Made by a program: the position numbers and the translations under genes. Below are positions 1 through 6,262 of a stretch of 10,522 bases of DNA, one piece after another (within the stretch, counting starts at the first letter, position 1; every line of letters begins with the position of its first letter). The DNA is from Patescibacteria group bacterium UBA5187. GTDB taxonomy: Bacteria > Patescibacteriota > Minisyncoccia > Phycocordibacterales > PALSA-1337. The DNA lies in assembly GCA_002413065.1 (NCBI GenBank), contig DHWH01000004.1:423-10944 (forward strand), in the 5' to 3' direction. Under the pieces are notes generated by a model. It was not told the origin of the DNA. It made no database searches and saw nothing but the letters and a program-made list of their open reading frames with translations.

Positions 1-1
1 C

Positions 2-886
2 CTGAACATTCTTCAGGCTGAGCGCGATCAGAAGTCTGCGGAAGCTCAAGCCAAGGTGCAGGAAGAAGAAGCGAAACGCAAAAAGCAAGAACTGCAAGCG
101 ACCGTGATCGTCGAAGCCGAAGCACAGGCACAAGCTGCGTCGATCAAGGCTACTGGGCAACAAAATGCAGAACGCATTTTGGCCGAAACCCGCAAAAACG
201 TTGCTGAGCTCGATGCGGAAACGCAAAAACTGACTGCCGAAGGCGCGAAGAACGCTACGGTTCTCAGTGGTGAAGGCGAAGCTCAGAAATTGCAAACGGT
301 TGCTGGAGCGCAAGCCGAAGCGACACGGAAGACGAAGATTGCGACGGCGGACGGCGACAAGGCTATTGCCCTTGCTGGCGCTGAAGGTCAAAAAGCGGTA
401 TTGCTTGCGACGGCTGAAGGTATTCGCGCTTCGAAAACAGCAGAAGCCGAAGGTACGCTGAGGATGGCCGAAGCCTTGCAGAAGTTGTCGGAACAAGGCC
501 AGTTAATGCTTATTCTCGACAGGTTGCCGCTTCTTTTCGAAAAAGGAGGCGATGCAGGTGCCAAGATTGCGGATGCGATCTTCGGCAATCTTGGTAAGTC
601 TGTCGAGAAGATCGACAGCATCACGATCACCGACCTGGGTGGTAACGGTGGCGCGGAAAGGGGCATTAGTGCCGTGAGCGGAATGATTCCGAAAATGGTT
701 ACGGACTTCTTTGTCCAAGCGAAAGCGCGAGGCATTGATGTGTCGGGATTGCTCAGTTTCCTGAAAATGGATCCGGCGAAACTTATGACCATGCTCGGTC
801 CGATCGCAGCACCTGCGGCGAAATTGGAAGAACCAGTTGTTGCTACTCCCCGTCCCGTTGGAGGTAACGGTCCGGCAAGTGCATAA
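2..886 (+). CDS. Flotillin-like (SPFH/band 7 family) protein, C-terminal part, 5' end outside window
   Basis: The reading frame is open from the left edge and ends with TAA, giving 294 residues. A GTG at position 56 could be read as a start, but the frame and the same coiled-coil sequence continue upstream of it, so this is the tail of a longer protein. The first half is a long Ala/Glu/Lys/Gln-rich stretch with recurring AEAEAQA, AEG and GEAQK units, typical of the flotillin domain that follows the membrane-bound SPFH domain. It ends in a more globular part with MILDRLP-like and DFFVQAKARGIDVSGLL sequences, then a Pro/Ala-rich tail. Flotillins form membrane-associated oligomers linked to lipid organisation; that role is family knowledge, since the SPFH domain itself is not visible. 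Low-complexity coiled coils can mimic one another, but the Ala/Glu repeats plus a globular C-terminus fit flotillin best. A terminator follows directly. Confidence 0.75.
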   Translation: MNILQAERDQKSAEAQAKVQEEEAKRKKQELQATVIVEAEAQAQAASIKATGQQNAERILAETRKNVAELDAETQKLTAEGAKNATVLSGEGEAQKLQTVAGAQAEATRKTKIATADGDKAIALAGAEGQKAVLLATAEGIRASKTAEAEGTLRMAEALQKLSEQGQLMLILDRLPLLFEKGGDAGAKIADAIFGNLGKSVEKIDSITITDLGGNGGAERGISAVSGMIPKMVTDFFVQAKARGIDVSGLLSFLKMDPAKLMTMLGPIAAPAAKLEEPVVATPRPVGGNGPASA

Positions 887-912
887 TCGTTCCAAGATTG
901 ATAATTAACGCG

Positions 913-946
913 TCGGCTGCATCCATTGGGTGCAGCCGATTTTTTT
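913..946 (+). terminator. Rho-independent terminator of the flotillin-like gene
   Basis: A perfect 9-bp stem (TCGGCTGCA at 913-921, TGCAGCCGA at 931-939) with a 9-base loop is followed by seven T (940-946). It starts 26 bases after the flotillin stop. On the minus strand the hairpin lacks a downstream T-run, so it is oriented for the + strand gene, although it may also slow polymerase arriving from the converging gene at 970. Confidence 0.9.
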
Positions 947-969
947 ATACATTGAATAGATATACTATT

Positions 970-1428
970 TTATTCGAACCGAGTACCGTGTCCGGCTATC
1001 GCCGCGTATATTACGCCTGCGATAGCGACAATTCCGGAGACGATAAGCATCATCCATGTGTAGAATGCATCACCGCCTGTTCCGGTATTGGGAACTCCCG
1101 GAGCATTTACAGCCAATACTGCTTCACTATAGCCTAGTGGAACACCGCTTTTGCCGCTCGGGTTATTGATGCTTCCACCGTACATTCCTGTTGAAGGGTT
1201 GTAGTACGTGCCATTTCCCAAGTAGTAAACTCGCGAATTCATCTGACCTCCCGGTTGCAAATAATAGTATCCGGCGGGTACAGAAGTGTTTCCATTATTG
1301 ACTTGGTTTCCGGATTGATCGTACAGGGCGGGCATCGTAGCCTGTTGCTGCGCGAATACGCTTATTGGGCCTAAAATCGTTGAAATAAGCATGACCGCGC
1401 CAGCAGTCGTATATGTTAATTTTTTCAT
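970..1428 (-). CDS. Small secreted protein with signal peptide and C-terminal VPNTG motif plus membrane helix
   Basis: A 152-residue protein without a recognised enzymatic domain. Residues 1-26 form a signal peptide: MKKL start, hydrophobic core, and a likely signal peptidase cut after VFA, leaving a QQQ N-terminus. The mature part (27-110) is rich in Gly, Tyr, Asn and Pro, with repeated YYL and YY-N-P patterns, suggesting an extended or surface-exposed segment. Near the end comes VPNTGTGG (residues 112-119) followed by a hydrophobic helix at about 123-146 and a short tail containing one Arg. That layout resembles LPXTG cell-wall sorting signals, with Val replacing Leu and a poor positive tail. 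It could be a sortase substrate or simply a C-terminally membrane-anchored surface protein; no sortase gene is in the window. The ATG at 1428 has no visible Shine-Dalgarno. The gene lies 104 bases downstream of the dehydrogenase gene on the same strand. The function is unknown. Confidence 0.75.
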   Translation of the reverse strand: MKKLTYTTAGAVMLISTILGPISVFAQQQATMPALYDQSGNQVNNGNTSVPAGYYYLQPGGQMNSRVYYLGNGTYYNPSTGMYGGSINNPSGKSGVPLGYSEAVLAVNAPGVPNTGTGGDAFYTWMMLIVSGIVAIAGVIYAAIAGHGTRFE

Positions 1429-1508
1429 AGTTTCGTGTAGTTAACATGTAATGCTAATAATACCGACCTATATAGTGACGATTTAAGCAGGTATATCTGA
1501 CAGAAATA

Positions 1509-1527
1509 ACGGCCTAGAAATAGCCGT
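1509..1527 (-). terminator. Possible weak terminator hairpin after the SDR gene
   Basis: Just 6 bases after the stop of the dehydrogenase gene, the minus strand carries ACGGC-(9 bases)-GCCGT followed by TATTTCT. The stem is only 5 bp and the T-run is poor, so this is at best a weak terminator or attenuator between the dehydrogenase and the secreted protein gene. Confidence 0.25.
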
Positions 1528-1532
1528 ACTGG

Positions 1533-2213
1533 TTACTCAATGGGCTGTATTCCGAATTCGGGGATATCCAAATTATCGGGTGCTTCTATGATGAAACGCA
1601 CTGATTTTGCCACTTCGTCAGGATTCATATAATTTTTCGTGTCTTTTTCGATTCCGGCCTTGCTGAAAAAAGATGTTTTCATGGCACCCGGATAGAAGCC
1701 GCAGACGGAAATGCCATGTATGCCGAGTTCCAGTTGGAGAGATTTTGTGAAGCCGGTCAATGCCCACTTCGACGCATTGTACACCGAACGTTCGGCTTTT
1801 TTATTGAGTCCTGCCTGCGAGATCACTTTGATGATCTTCCCTGTTCTTTGGGATTTCATGAAAGGAACGGCATATTTTGTCACCAGAATTGTTCCGTACA
1901 CATTCACATCCAAGGTATCTCTGATTCGGGCGTCGTCATTCTCTTCGAGAAGGCCCTGGATCCAGACGCCGGCGTTGTTCACAAGCACATCGATCTGGGC
2001 ATATTTGGAAACTACCGATTCGATGGCTTGTTTGACTTGCCTCGGGTCGGTAATATCCGCCACGACGAAATCAACTCCTATTTCGCGAGCTACTTTTTCA
2101 GTTTTGTTCTTTTCTCTGCCAAGAATGACGACAGTGAAGTCGTTGCGGAGATTCTGAGCCACAGCCTTGCCGAATCCGTCCGAACCTCCCGTGATTACAA
2201 TTACTTTTTTCAT
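1533..2213 (-). CDS. Short-chain dehydrogenase/reductase (SDR) family oxidoreductase
   Basis: A 226-residue classical SDR with an NAD(P)-binding Rossmann fold. Visible motifs are the N-terminal cofactor loop TGGSDGFG (residues 8-15, the TGxxxGxG pattern), NNAG at 79-82, a catalytic Ser in ISQAG (S132), YNASK with Tyr145 and Lys149 of the active site, and the PG motif at 175-176. Length is at the short end of the usual 230-260 range, with a shortened C-terminus, so the substrate pocket is small and the substrate cannot be guessed. The frame is open 18 codons further upstream (to 2267), but the ATG at 2213 is preferred: it begins MKKVIVITGG, the standard SDR start, and a promoter -10 box lies within the upstream extension. 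Oxidoreductase activity on an alcohol or ketone is family knowledge; the specific pathway is unknown. Confidence 0.88.
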   Translation of the reverse strand: MKKVIVITGGSDGFGKAVAQNLRNDFTVVILGREKNKTEKVAREIGVDFVVADITDPRQVKQAIESVVSKYAQIDVLVNNAGVWIQGLLEENDDARIRDTLDVNVYGTILVTKYAVPFMKSQRTGKIIKVISQAGLNKKAERSVYNASKWALTGFTKSLQLELGIHGISVCGFYPGAMKTSFFSKAGIEKDTKNYMNPDEVAKSVRFIIEAPDNLDIPEFGIQPIE

Positions 2214-2219
2214 AGGTGA

Positions 2220-2249
2220 AGTATAGCGTACAATCTTCGGGGTAATCAA
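2220..2249 (-). promoter_or_regulatory. Predicted sigma70-type promoter of the SDR gene, giving a leaderless mRNA
   Basis: On the minus strand TTGATT (2244-2249) and TATACT (2220-2225) are separated by 18 bases, matching TTGACA and TATAAT at 4 and 5 of 6 positions. Only six bases lie between the -10 box and the ATG at 2213, so transcription would begin at or within a base of the start codon. No Shine-Dalgarno is present, which agrees with leaderless translation. Confidence 0.55.
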
Positions 2250-2310
2250 CAGGAGTGACTGTAGCAATAATTACTGGGTATGCTAATCTAAAATAAACCT
2301 AAGCTCCAAA

Positions 2311-2316
2311 TATAAT
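2311..2316 (+). promoter_or_regulatory. Consensus -10 box for the alpha-CTD-like gene
   Basis: A perfect TATAAT lies 15 bases before the ATG at 2332. No good -35 box is seen 16-18 bases upstream (the region is A/T-rich), so the assignment rests on the -10 box and its position. The expected start site near 2321-2324 leaves a leader of about 8-11 bases with no Shine-Dalgarno. The divergent SDR promoter lies about 60-90 bases away in the same intergenic region. Confidence 0.4.
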
Positions 2317-2331
2317 TCAAATGATTGACGT

Positions 2332-2694
2332 ATGAATGAATCTTTAATGTTTATTCTTGACACTTCGGGCAGATGGTCCGCACGAGCGTCCAGATTTCTG
2401 AACGCCATTCCAACAACCAAAACGGTTTATGGATTTTACCTGTGGCACATCACTCATTGTGGTACGGGATATAAAAAGCTCCCGAATGTCGGAAAAAAGA
2501 CTTACCAGGAAGTTTGCGACAATCTTATCATATCGGATTTTCCGGATCCTGATGACGAGATTTTCCGACTTGGTTATGACAGCAACCCTCAGACACAAGC
2601 AGCTCTCGTTACACTGCTTGATTCATGGAAGTCTGCGCCTATTGAAAAAAGAGCTTCATTAAGATTCGAATTTGCACAGTGGTGTGCAGAATAG
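2332..2694 (+). CDS. Solo RNA polymerase alpha-CTD-like helix-hairpin-helix protein
   Basis: A 120-residue protein whose first half resembles the C-terminal domain of RNA polymerase alpha. SARASRFL (residues 16-23) lines up with the TVRSANCL segment of E. coli alpha, placing Arg18 where the DNA-contacting Arg265 sits. KLPNVGKKTYQEV (49-61) lines up with the PNLGKKSLTEI helix-hairpin-helix, keeping Gly54, Lys56 and Thr57 at the Gly296, Lys298 and Ser299 positions. Spacing between the two elements is about five residues longer than in E. coli alpha. The rest (about 70-120, acidic then helical, ending in QWCAE) is unassigned. The alpha N-terminal assembly domain is absent, so this is not a polymerase subunit. 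A small DNA-binding role, perhaps in transcription, is inferred. The alignment was made by eye and from memory. The gene is monocistronic, with its own -10 box and terminator, and diverges from the SDR gene. Confidence 0.6.
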   Translation: MNESLMFILDTSGRWSARASRFLNAIPTTKTVYGFYLWHITHCGTGYKKLPNVGKKTYQEVCDNLIISDFPDPDDEIFRLGYDSNPQTQAALVTLLDSWKSAPIEKRASLRFEFAQWCAE

Positions 2695-2716
2695 GCATTA
2701 ATGAATGCAGCAATCC

Positions 2717-2738
2717 AAACCGGTTCGCCGGTTTTTTT
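2717..2738 (+). terminator. Rho-independent terminator with UUCG tetraloop
   Basis: AAACCGG (2717-2723), loop TTCG, and CCGGTTT (2728-2734) form a 7-bp stem whose end runs into seven T (2732-2738). It lies 22 bases after the stop of the alpha-CTD-like gene. purB converges on it from the other side, ending at 2754; on the minus strand the hairpin is followed only by TTTGGATT, so it would be a weak terminator for purB. Confidence 0.88.
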
Positions 2739-2753
2739 ATTGCCCATTAAGTA

Positions 2754-4115
2754 TTACATCCCGCACAACCTATCCGCAATTCCAATATAATTTTGAGGAG
2801 TGATCTTACGCAATTCCTTCTTTATTTTTTCGGTGACCGGCAATTTTGCAATGAACGCGTCCAGATCTTTTCGTGTCACTTTCTTGCCGCGTGTCGGAGC
2901 CTTCAACTTTTCATACGGAAGTTCAACGCCTTCCCTGCGCAAAATGGTTTGTATTCCTTCCGCCACGACCTCCTGATGATTTTCCAACTCTTCGGTAATA
3001 CCTGGTTCGTTGGCGCTCATCTTACCGAGGCCTTTGAGAGTGGATTTGTACGCGATCAGACTGTATGCAAAAGCACTGCCGAAATTTCTTTCGATTGTGG
3101 AATCGGTCAGATCACGCTGAAGGCGCGAAATGGGCAGCTTGGTGCTGAAGTATGTAAAGAGAGCATTTGCCAGCCCGAGATTGCCTTCACTGTTCTCAAA
3201 ATCGATAGGATTGACCTTGTGAGGCATCGTCGATGAACCGACCTCGCCATCCTTGGGTTTTTGGATCATCCAATGATCGCTGACATATCTCCAGATATCT
3301 TGATCAAAATCAATCAGAATAGTGTTGATGCGTCGCATCATGTCAAAGAGTTCGGCGTAGGTATCGTGGGATTCTATCTGTGTAGTAACCAGGTTTGCCT
3401 CCAATTTTACTTTTCTGAATGAAGACAAATGCTCGATGAAATTTTTTGTAAATGCCGGCCATTGTATGTTCGGATATGCGACAACGTGTGCGTTGTAATT
3501 TCCGGTCGCACCATTCAGTTTCGCAAGAACTTTGTATGTCGCGAGCTGCTGTACTTGCCTCTCAAGGCGTGAAGCGAAAACTTTAAATTCTTTTCCCAGC
3601 GTCGTCGGAGAAGCGCTTTGTCCGTGTGTGCGGGCAAGCATGGGAACTTTTTGATATGAAAGAGCCAATGCATCTATTGCGGCCAAAACTTTTTTGAGAT
3701 GCGGGATAATGACATTCTTTAATGCTTCGGAAAGCATCAGGGCGTATGCCAGATTATTCGTATCCTCTGAAGTTGTGGCAAAATGCGTCCACTCAATAGC
3801 ATCTTTGAGAGAGGTGTGTTGCAGACGTTCCTTTATGAAGTATTCGACGGCCTTAACATCATGGTTGGTGGTTGCTTCGATCTTTTTTACTTCTTCGGCA
3901 TCTTTTGTCTCGATCGTATAGAGATTTCGTACCAACATTTTTTCCGCTGAAGTGATCTTCCTCAGTCCAATACCCTTTTCTTCTGACAACGCAATCAGAT
4001 ATTCCCCTTCAACAATGATTCGATAACGGATCAAAGCTTCTTCGCTGAAATAGGCAGCTAACTCTGTCGTCGCTTTTGCATAGCGGCCATCTATGGGACT
4101 TATAGAATTAAGCAT
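2754..4115 (-). CDS. purB: Adenylosuccinate lyase
   Basis: Cleaves fumarate from SAICAR to give AICAR (purine step 8) and from adenylosuccinate to give AMP. The 453 residues match the longer, E. coli-like PurB type (about 456). The N-terminus reads SISPIDGRY (4-12), as in that type. The fumarase/aspartase superfamily regions are all present: TTSEDTNN (114-121), ARTHGQSASPT with the catalytic-region His164 (161-171), and the signature loop GSSTMPHKVNP (293-303) with Ser294/Ser295, Lys300 and Asn302, followed by RDLTDST (334-340). TRGKKV (408-413) also fits. It is the last gene of the block, 12 bases after the purC stop; no Shine-Dalgarno precedes the ATG. No convincing minus-strand terminator is seen after it. 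No frameshift or missing active-site motif. Confidence 0.96.
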   Translation of the reverse strand: MLNSISPIDGRYAKATTELAAYFSEEALIRYRIIVEGEYLIALSEEKGIGLRKITSAEKMLVRNLYTIETKDAEEVKKIEATTNHDVKAVEYFIKERLQHTSLKDAIEWTHFATTSEDTNNLAYALMLSEALKNVIIPHLKKVLAAIDALALSYQKVPMLARTHGQSASPTTLGKEFKVFASRLERQVQQLATYKVLAKLNGATGNYNAHVVAYPNIQWPAFTKNFIEHLSSFRKVKLEANLVTTQIESHDTYAELFDMMRRINTILIDFDQDIWRYVSDHWMIQKPKDGEVGSSTMPHKVNPIDFENSEGNLGLANALFTYFSTKLPISRLQRDLTDSTIERNFGSAFAYSLIAYKSTLKGLGKMSANEPGITEELENHQEVVAEGIQTILRREGVELPYEKLKAPTRGKKVTRKDLDAFIAKLPVTEKIKKELRKITPQNYIGIADRLCGM

Positions 4116-4127
4116 GGAGTTGCATGA

Positions 4128-5087
4128 TTAGGCGCAGACATAGGATTCTAGATTTTTGGTAATGCGTTCTATAATCCCATTATCAACATTAAGGGCGAAT
4201 TTTTTGTTCGTAATCTGTTCATATACCTGTATATATCTGCGCGAGAGCTCCGCTACCATTTCGGGAGGCGCATCTGGTAGCACTGCATCATTGTATGGAT
4301 CGCAATTTTCTTTGAACCAGAGGCGCAGGAATTCCTTGTCAAAATATTCAGGATCTTCTCCCTTCGCGAATCTTTCGGCATAACTTCCGCCTTGCCAATA
4401 TCGTGAAGAATCGGGCGTATGGATCTCATCTATGAGAGTTACTATTCCTGCGTCATCAACCCCGAACTCGTATTTCGTATCCACGAGGATCAGCCCGGCT
4501 TTCTCCGCAATCTCTTGGCCGCGAATGAACAGCTTGGTTGCCTTGTCAGCGACTTCATCCCAGAGTTTTTGCGTAAGCATTCCTTCGGATACGATTTGTT
4601 CAGGCGTTACCGGCCTGTCATGCTCGTCTGATTTTGTGGTTGGCGTCAAAACGGGCTTTTCCAATTTCTGATTTTTCTTCATTCCTTCAGGCAGTACGAA
4701 CCCTCCAAAATCCCTTTGTCCTTTTTGATAATGTGTCCACAAGGATGTATCTGTTACACCTGTGATATATCCGCGTACAACCATTTCAATGGGAAGCGCT
4801 TTGCATTTTCGTGCGACCAATACATTGGGATCCGCTACATCGAGAACGTGGTTCGGAACAATATCCTTTGTCTGCTCGAACCAAAAGGCGCTTATCTGAT
4901 TGAGTACCTGACCTTTGTGCGGAATATGGGCGATGATGCGATCGAAAGATGAATGCCGATCGGTGGAAACGAGAATTATTTTATCTTTTTGGATATAGAT
5001 ATCGCGAACCTTTCCCACTTTTCTTTCACCCAGATTTTTGAAATCTGTTCCTTTGAGCACGCGGGCAGTGTCGGATAGTGTGGTCAT
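4128..5087 (-). CDS. purC: Phosphoribosylaminoimidazole-succinocarboxamide synthase (SAICAR synthetase)
   Basis: Joins CAIR and aspartate using ATP to form SAICAR. The 319 residues place it in the longer, yeast Ade1-like form rather than the ~240-residue E. coli form. Motifs seen: GKVRDIY near the N-terminus (25-31) for nucleotide binding; STDRHSSFDR (41-50); the family signature LPIEMVVRGYITG (98-110); VLTPTTKSDEHD (146-157); LVDTKYEFG (201-209); and DEIHTPDSSRYW (220-231). The acidic DEIHTPDSSR segment belongs to the substrate/metal-binding region of the family. The gene starts 9 bases after the purM stop and is followed 12 bases later by purB, whose enzyme uses its product. No Shine-Dalgarno is seen before the ATG; ACCATC directly precedes it. 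Confidence 0.96.
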   Translation of the reverse strand: MTTLSDTARVLKGTDFKNLGERKVGKVRDIYIQKDKIILVSTDRHSSFDRIIAHIPHKGQVLNQISAFWFEQTKDIVPNHVLDVADPNVLVARKCKALPIEMVVRGYITGVTDTSLWTHYQKGQRDFGGFVLPEGMKKNQKLEKPVLTPTTKSDEHDRPVTPEQIVSEGMLTQKLWDEVADKATKLFIRGQEIAEKAGLILVDTKYEFGVDDAGIVTLIDEIHTPDSSRYWQGGSYAERFAKGEDPEYFDKEFLRLWFKENCDPYNDAVLPDAPPEMVAELSRRYIQVYEQITNKKFALNVDNGIIERITKNLESYVCA

Positions 5088-5096
5088 GATGGTTAA

Positions 5097-6206
5097 TTAT
5101 GAATATACGATATTTTTACCAGGAGTTAATTTTGAGGAAATGGAAATAGATGGAATAGTTTCTTTGGAAATTTTTCCTGCGACTTGAGCCTGAATACCAA
5201 ATTCTTTGGCACGCTTCAAACAATGATCTGCGTCTTTTTCATCCACAATGATGCACATGCCCTGTCCGCCATTCCAGACCTCATAAAATTCATCATCGGT
5301 GATACCTCTCCATTCGGCACATTTCTTCATAATTTCCGCCGGTTCCCACAGGTTATCGAGAACTGCAGATAATCCGCGGGGAAAAAGAATATCTTTTGCC
5401 AGTTTCTCCTTGAGGGCGCCGCCTGAAAGATGCACGACAGAATGTATAACGACTTCCGGTTTGAAATCTTTCGCATACCATCCGTGCAAGGTATTGACCA
5501 GTCGATCGTAGAGAACCGATGGCGTTGCTGCCTGTCGAATACTTTCCTTGGCTTCAACATTGTTCCACCATTCATTTCCAAATTTCTGTCTGAAGGCTTT
5601 GCGAACAGAACTGATTCCATTGCAGCGGAACCCATTTTCTTTGAGAGCAATGATCACTTGTCCGGCGGCGACAGTGTTTCCAGTGATCATCTTGTCTTTA
5701 TGATATGCGCCGATCATGGTTCCCGACCAGTTGAGCTTGGTCTTTGAATCAGCTATTTCTGATCCGAGACATACGCTCATCTGGGCAGTTTCGCCTTTGA
5801 GAAGCACGATCTGTTCTTCCTTGGCCACATTCCCAAGTCCGCGAAGCACGCTTTTGTACGTCTCACTGGTTTCATCGCCGACTTCTCCTACGGAAACAAT
5901 ATCGAATACATTTATGAAAATGAGTGGTACGCCTCCATATCTGGTGATGTCGCTTGCGGTCATGGCAATGATGTCATACGCAGCCAATGCATGTGTTTTT
6001 GCGGCATCGATAAGGACGCCTTTGGTGCCGATGCCGTCGGTGGATGCCTCAATGAGATATCCTTCAGGCAGATTTTTCAATGTAAATGGCCGTGGGCCTC
6101 TGAAATTCCCCCCTGAAAAATCATGTATGTCGACGAATGGAGAATTTGTATAACTTGCTTTGCATACCGAACCGGCAAAAGCGCTGAATAGAGATTCTTC
6201 TTCCAC
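5097..6206 (-). CDS. purM: Phosphoribosylformylglycinamidine cyclo-ligase (AIR synthase), divergent form; N-terminus displaced by a frameshift
   Basis: Closes the imidazole ring of FGAM with ATP to form AIR. The uninterrupted frame from a GTG at 6206 gives 369 residues. Identifiable regions are ASTDGIGTKG (54-63; usual form GTDGVGTK), MTASDITRYGGVPLIF (82-97; usual form VNDI-x-x-GA-P), KGETAQM (137-143; usual GGETAEMP), NGFRCNGISSVRKAF (191-205), HLSGGALKEKL (259-269; usual HITGGG) and WNGGQGM (311-317). Several substitutions mark it as a divergent PurM clade, but the order of motifs and the operon context support the call. The GTG is probably not the natural start: the upstream codons in the same frame read IYSRDGVDVEEES, matching the conserved N-terminal GVD segment of PurM, and no start codon opens that frame. 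A suitable ATG at 6255 is one base out of frame across an A8 run. With seven A, the protein would be 385 residues. Confidence 0.88.
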   Translation of the reverse strand: MEEESLFSAFAGSVCKASYTNSPFVDIHDFSGGNFRGPRPFTLKNLPEGYLIEASTDGIGTKGVLIDAAKTHALAAYDIIAMTASDITRYGGVPLIFINVFDIVSVGEVGDETSETYKSVLRGLGNVAKEEQIVLLKGETAQMSVCLGSEIADSKTKLNWSGTMIGAYHKDKMITGNTVAAGQVIIALKENGFRCNGISSVRKAFRQKFGNEWWNNVEAKESIRQAATPSVLYDRLVNTLHGWYAKDFKPEVVIHSVVHLSGGALKEKLAKDILFPRGLSAVLDNLWEPAEIMKKCAEWRGITDDEFYEVWNGGQGMCIIVDEKDADHCLKRAKEFGIQAQVAGKISKETIPSISISSKLTPGKNIVYS

Positions 6207-6255
6207 ATCAACGCCGTCTCGAGAATAGATCTTTTTTTTGCGATGCGGTGCTCAT
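6207..6255 (-). other. Displaced purM 5' end with A8 frameshift/slippage tract
   Basis: On the minus strand an ATG at 6255, seven bases after the purE stop, opens MSTASQKK and then runs across eight A (6232-6239 on the + strand as T8). In that frame it reads DLFSRRR and stops at TGA, ending one base before the GTG at 6206. Removing one A joins MSTASQKK to IYSRDGVDVEEES and on into purM. Either the A8 is an assembly or biological indel, or expression relies on polymerase slippage or on restarting at the GTG. Confidence 0.75.
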
Positions 6256-6262
6256 GGTAGTA

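Noticed and set aside
388..792. Open frames antisense to the flotillin-like gene
   Set aside because: They are shadows of the GC-rich, repetitive coding strand; no family resemblance or start signals.
1711..2219. Two + strand open frames opposite the SDR gene
   Set aside because: The minus strand encodes a complete SDR with all catalytic motifs; the opposite frames are Cys/Phe/Ser-rich with no recognisable domain.
2214..2267. N-terminal extension of the SDR to an upstream ATG
   Set aside because: The 18 added residues precede the canonical MKKVIVITGG start and overlap a good -10 box, so they are probably untranslated.
2262..2285. Inverted repeat TAGCA...TGCTA in the divergent promoter region, as a possible operator
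   Set aside because: Only 5 bp with a 14-base spacer in AT-rich DNA; expected by chance.
2717..2738. UUCG hairpin as the purB terminator
   Set aside because: The T-run is on the + strand side only; on the minus strand it is followed by TTTGGATT, too weak to call.
5327..5650. Alternative minus-strand frame inside purM (107 residues)
   Set aside because: Lies fully within the purM coding frame, which carries recognisable PurM motifs; no sign of a second frameshift there.
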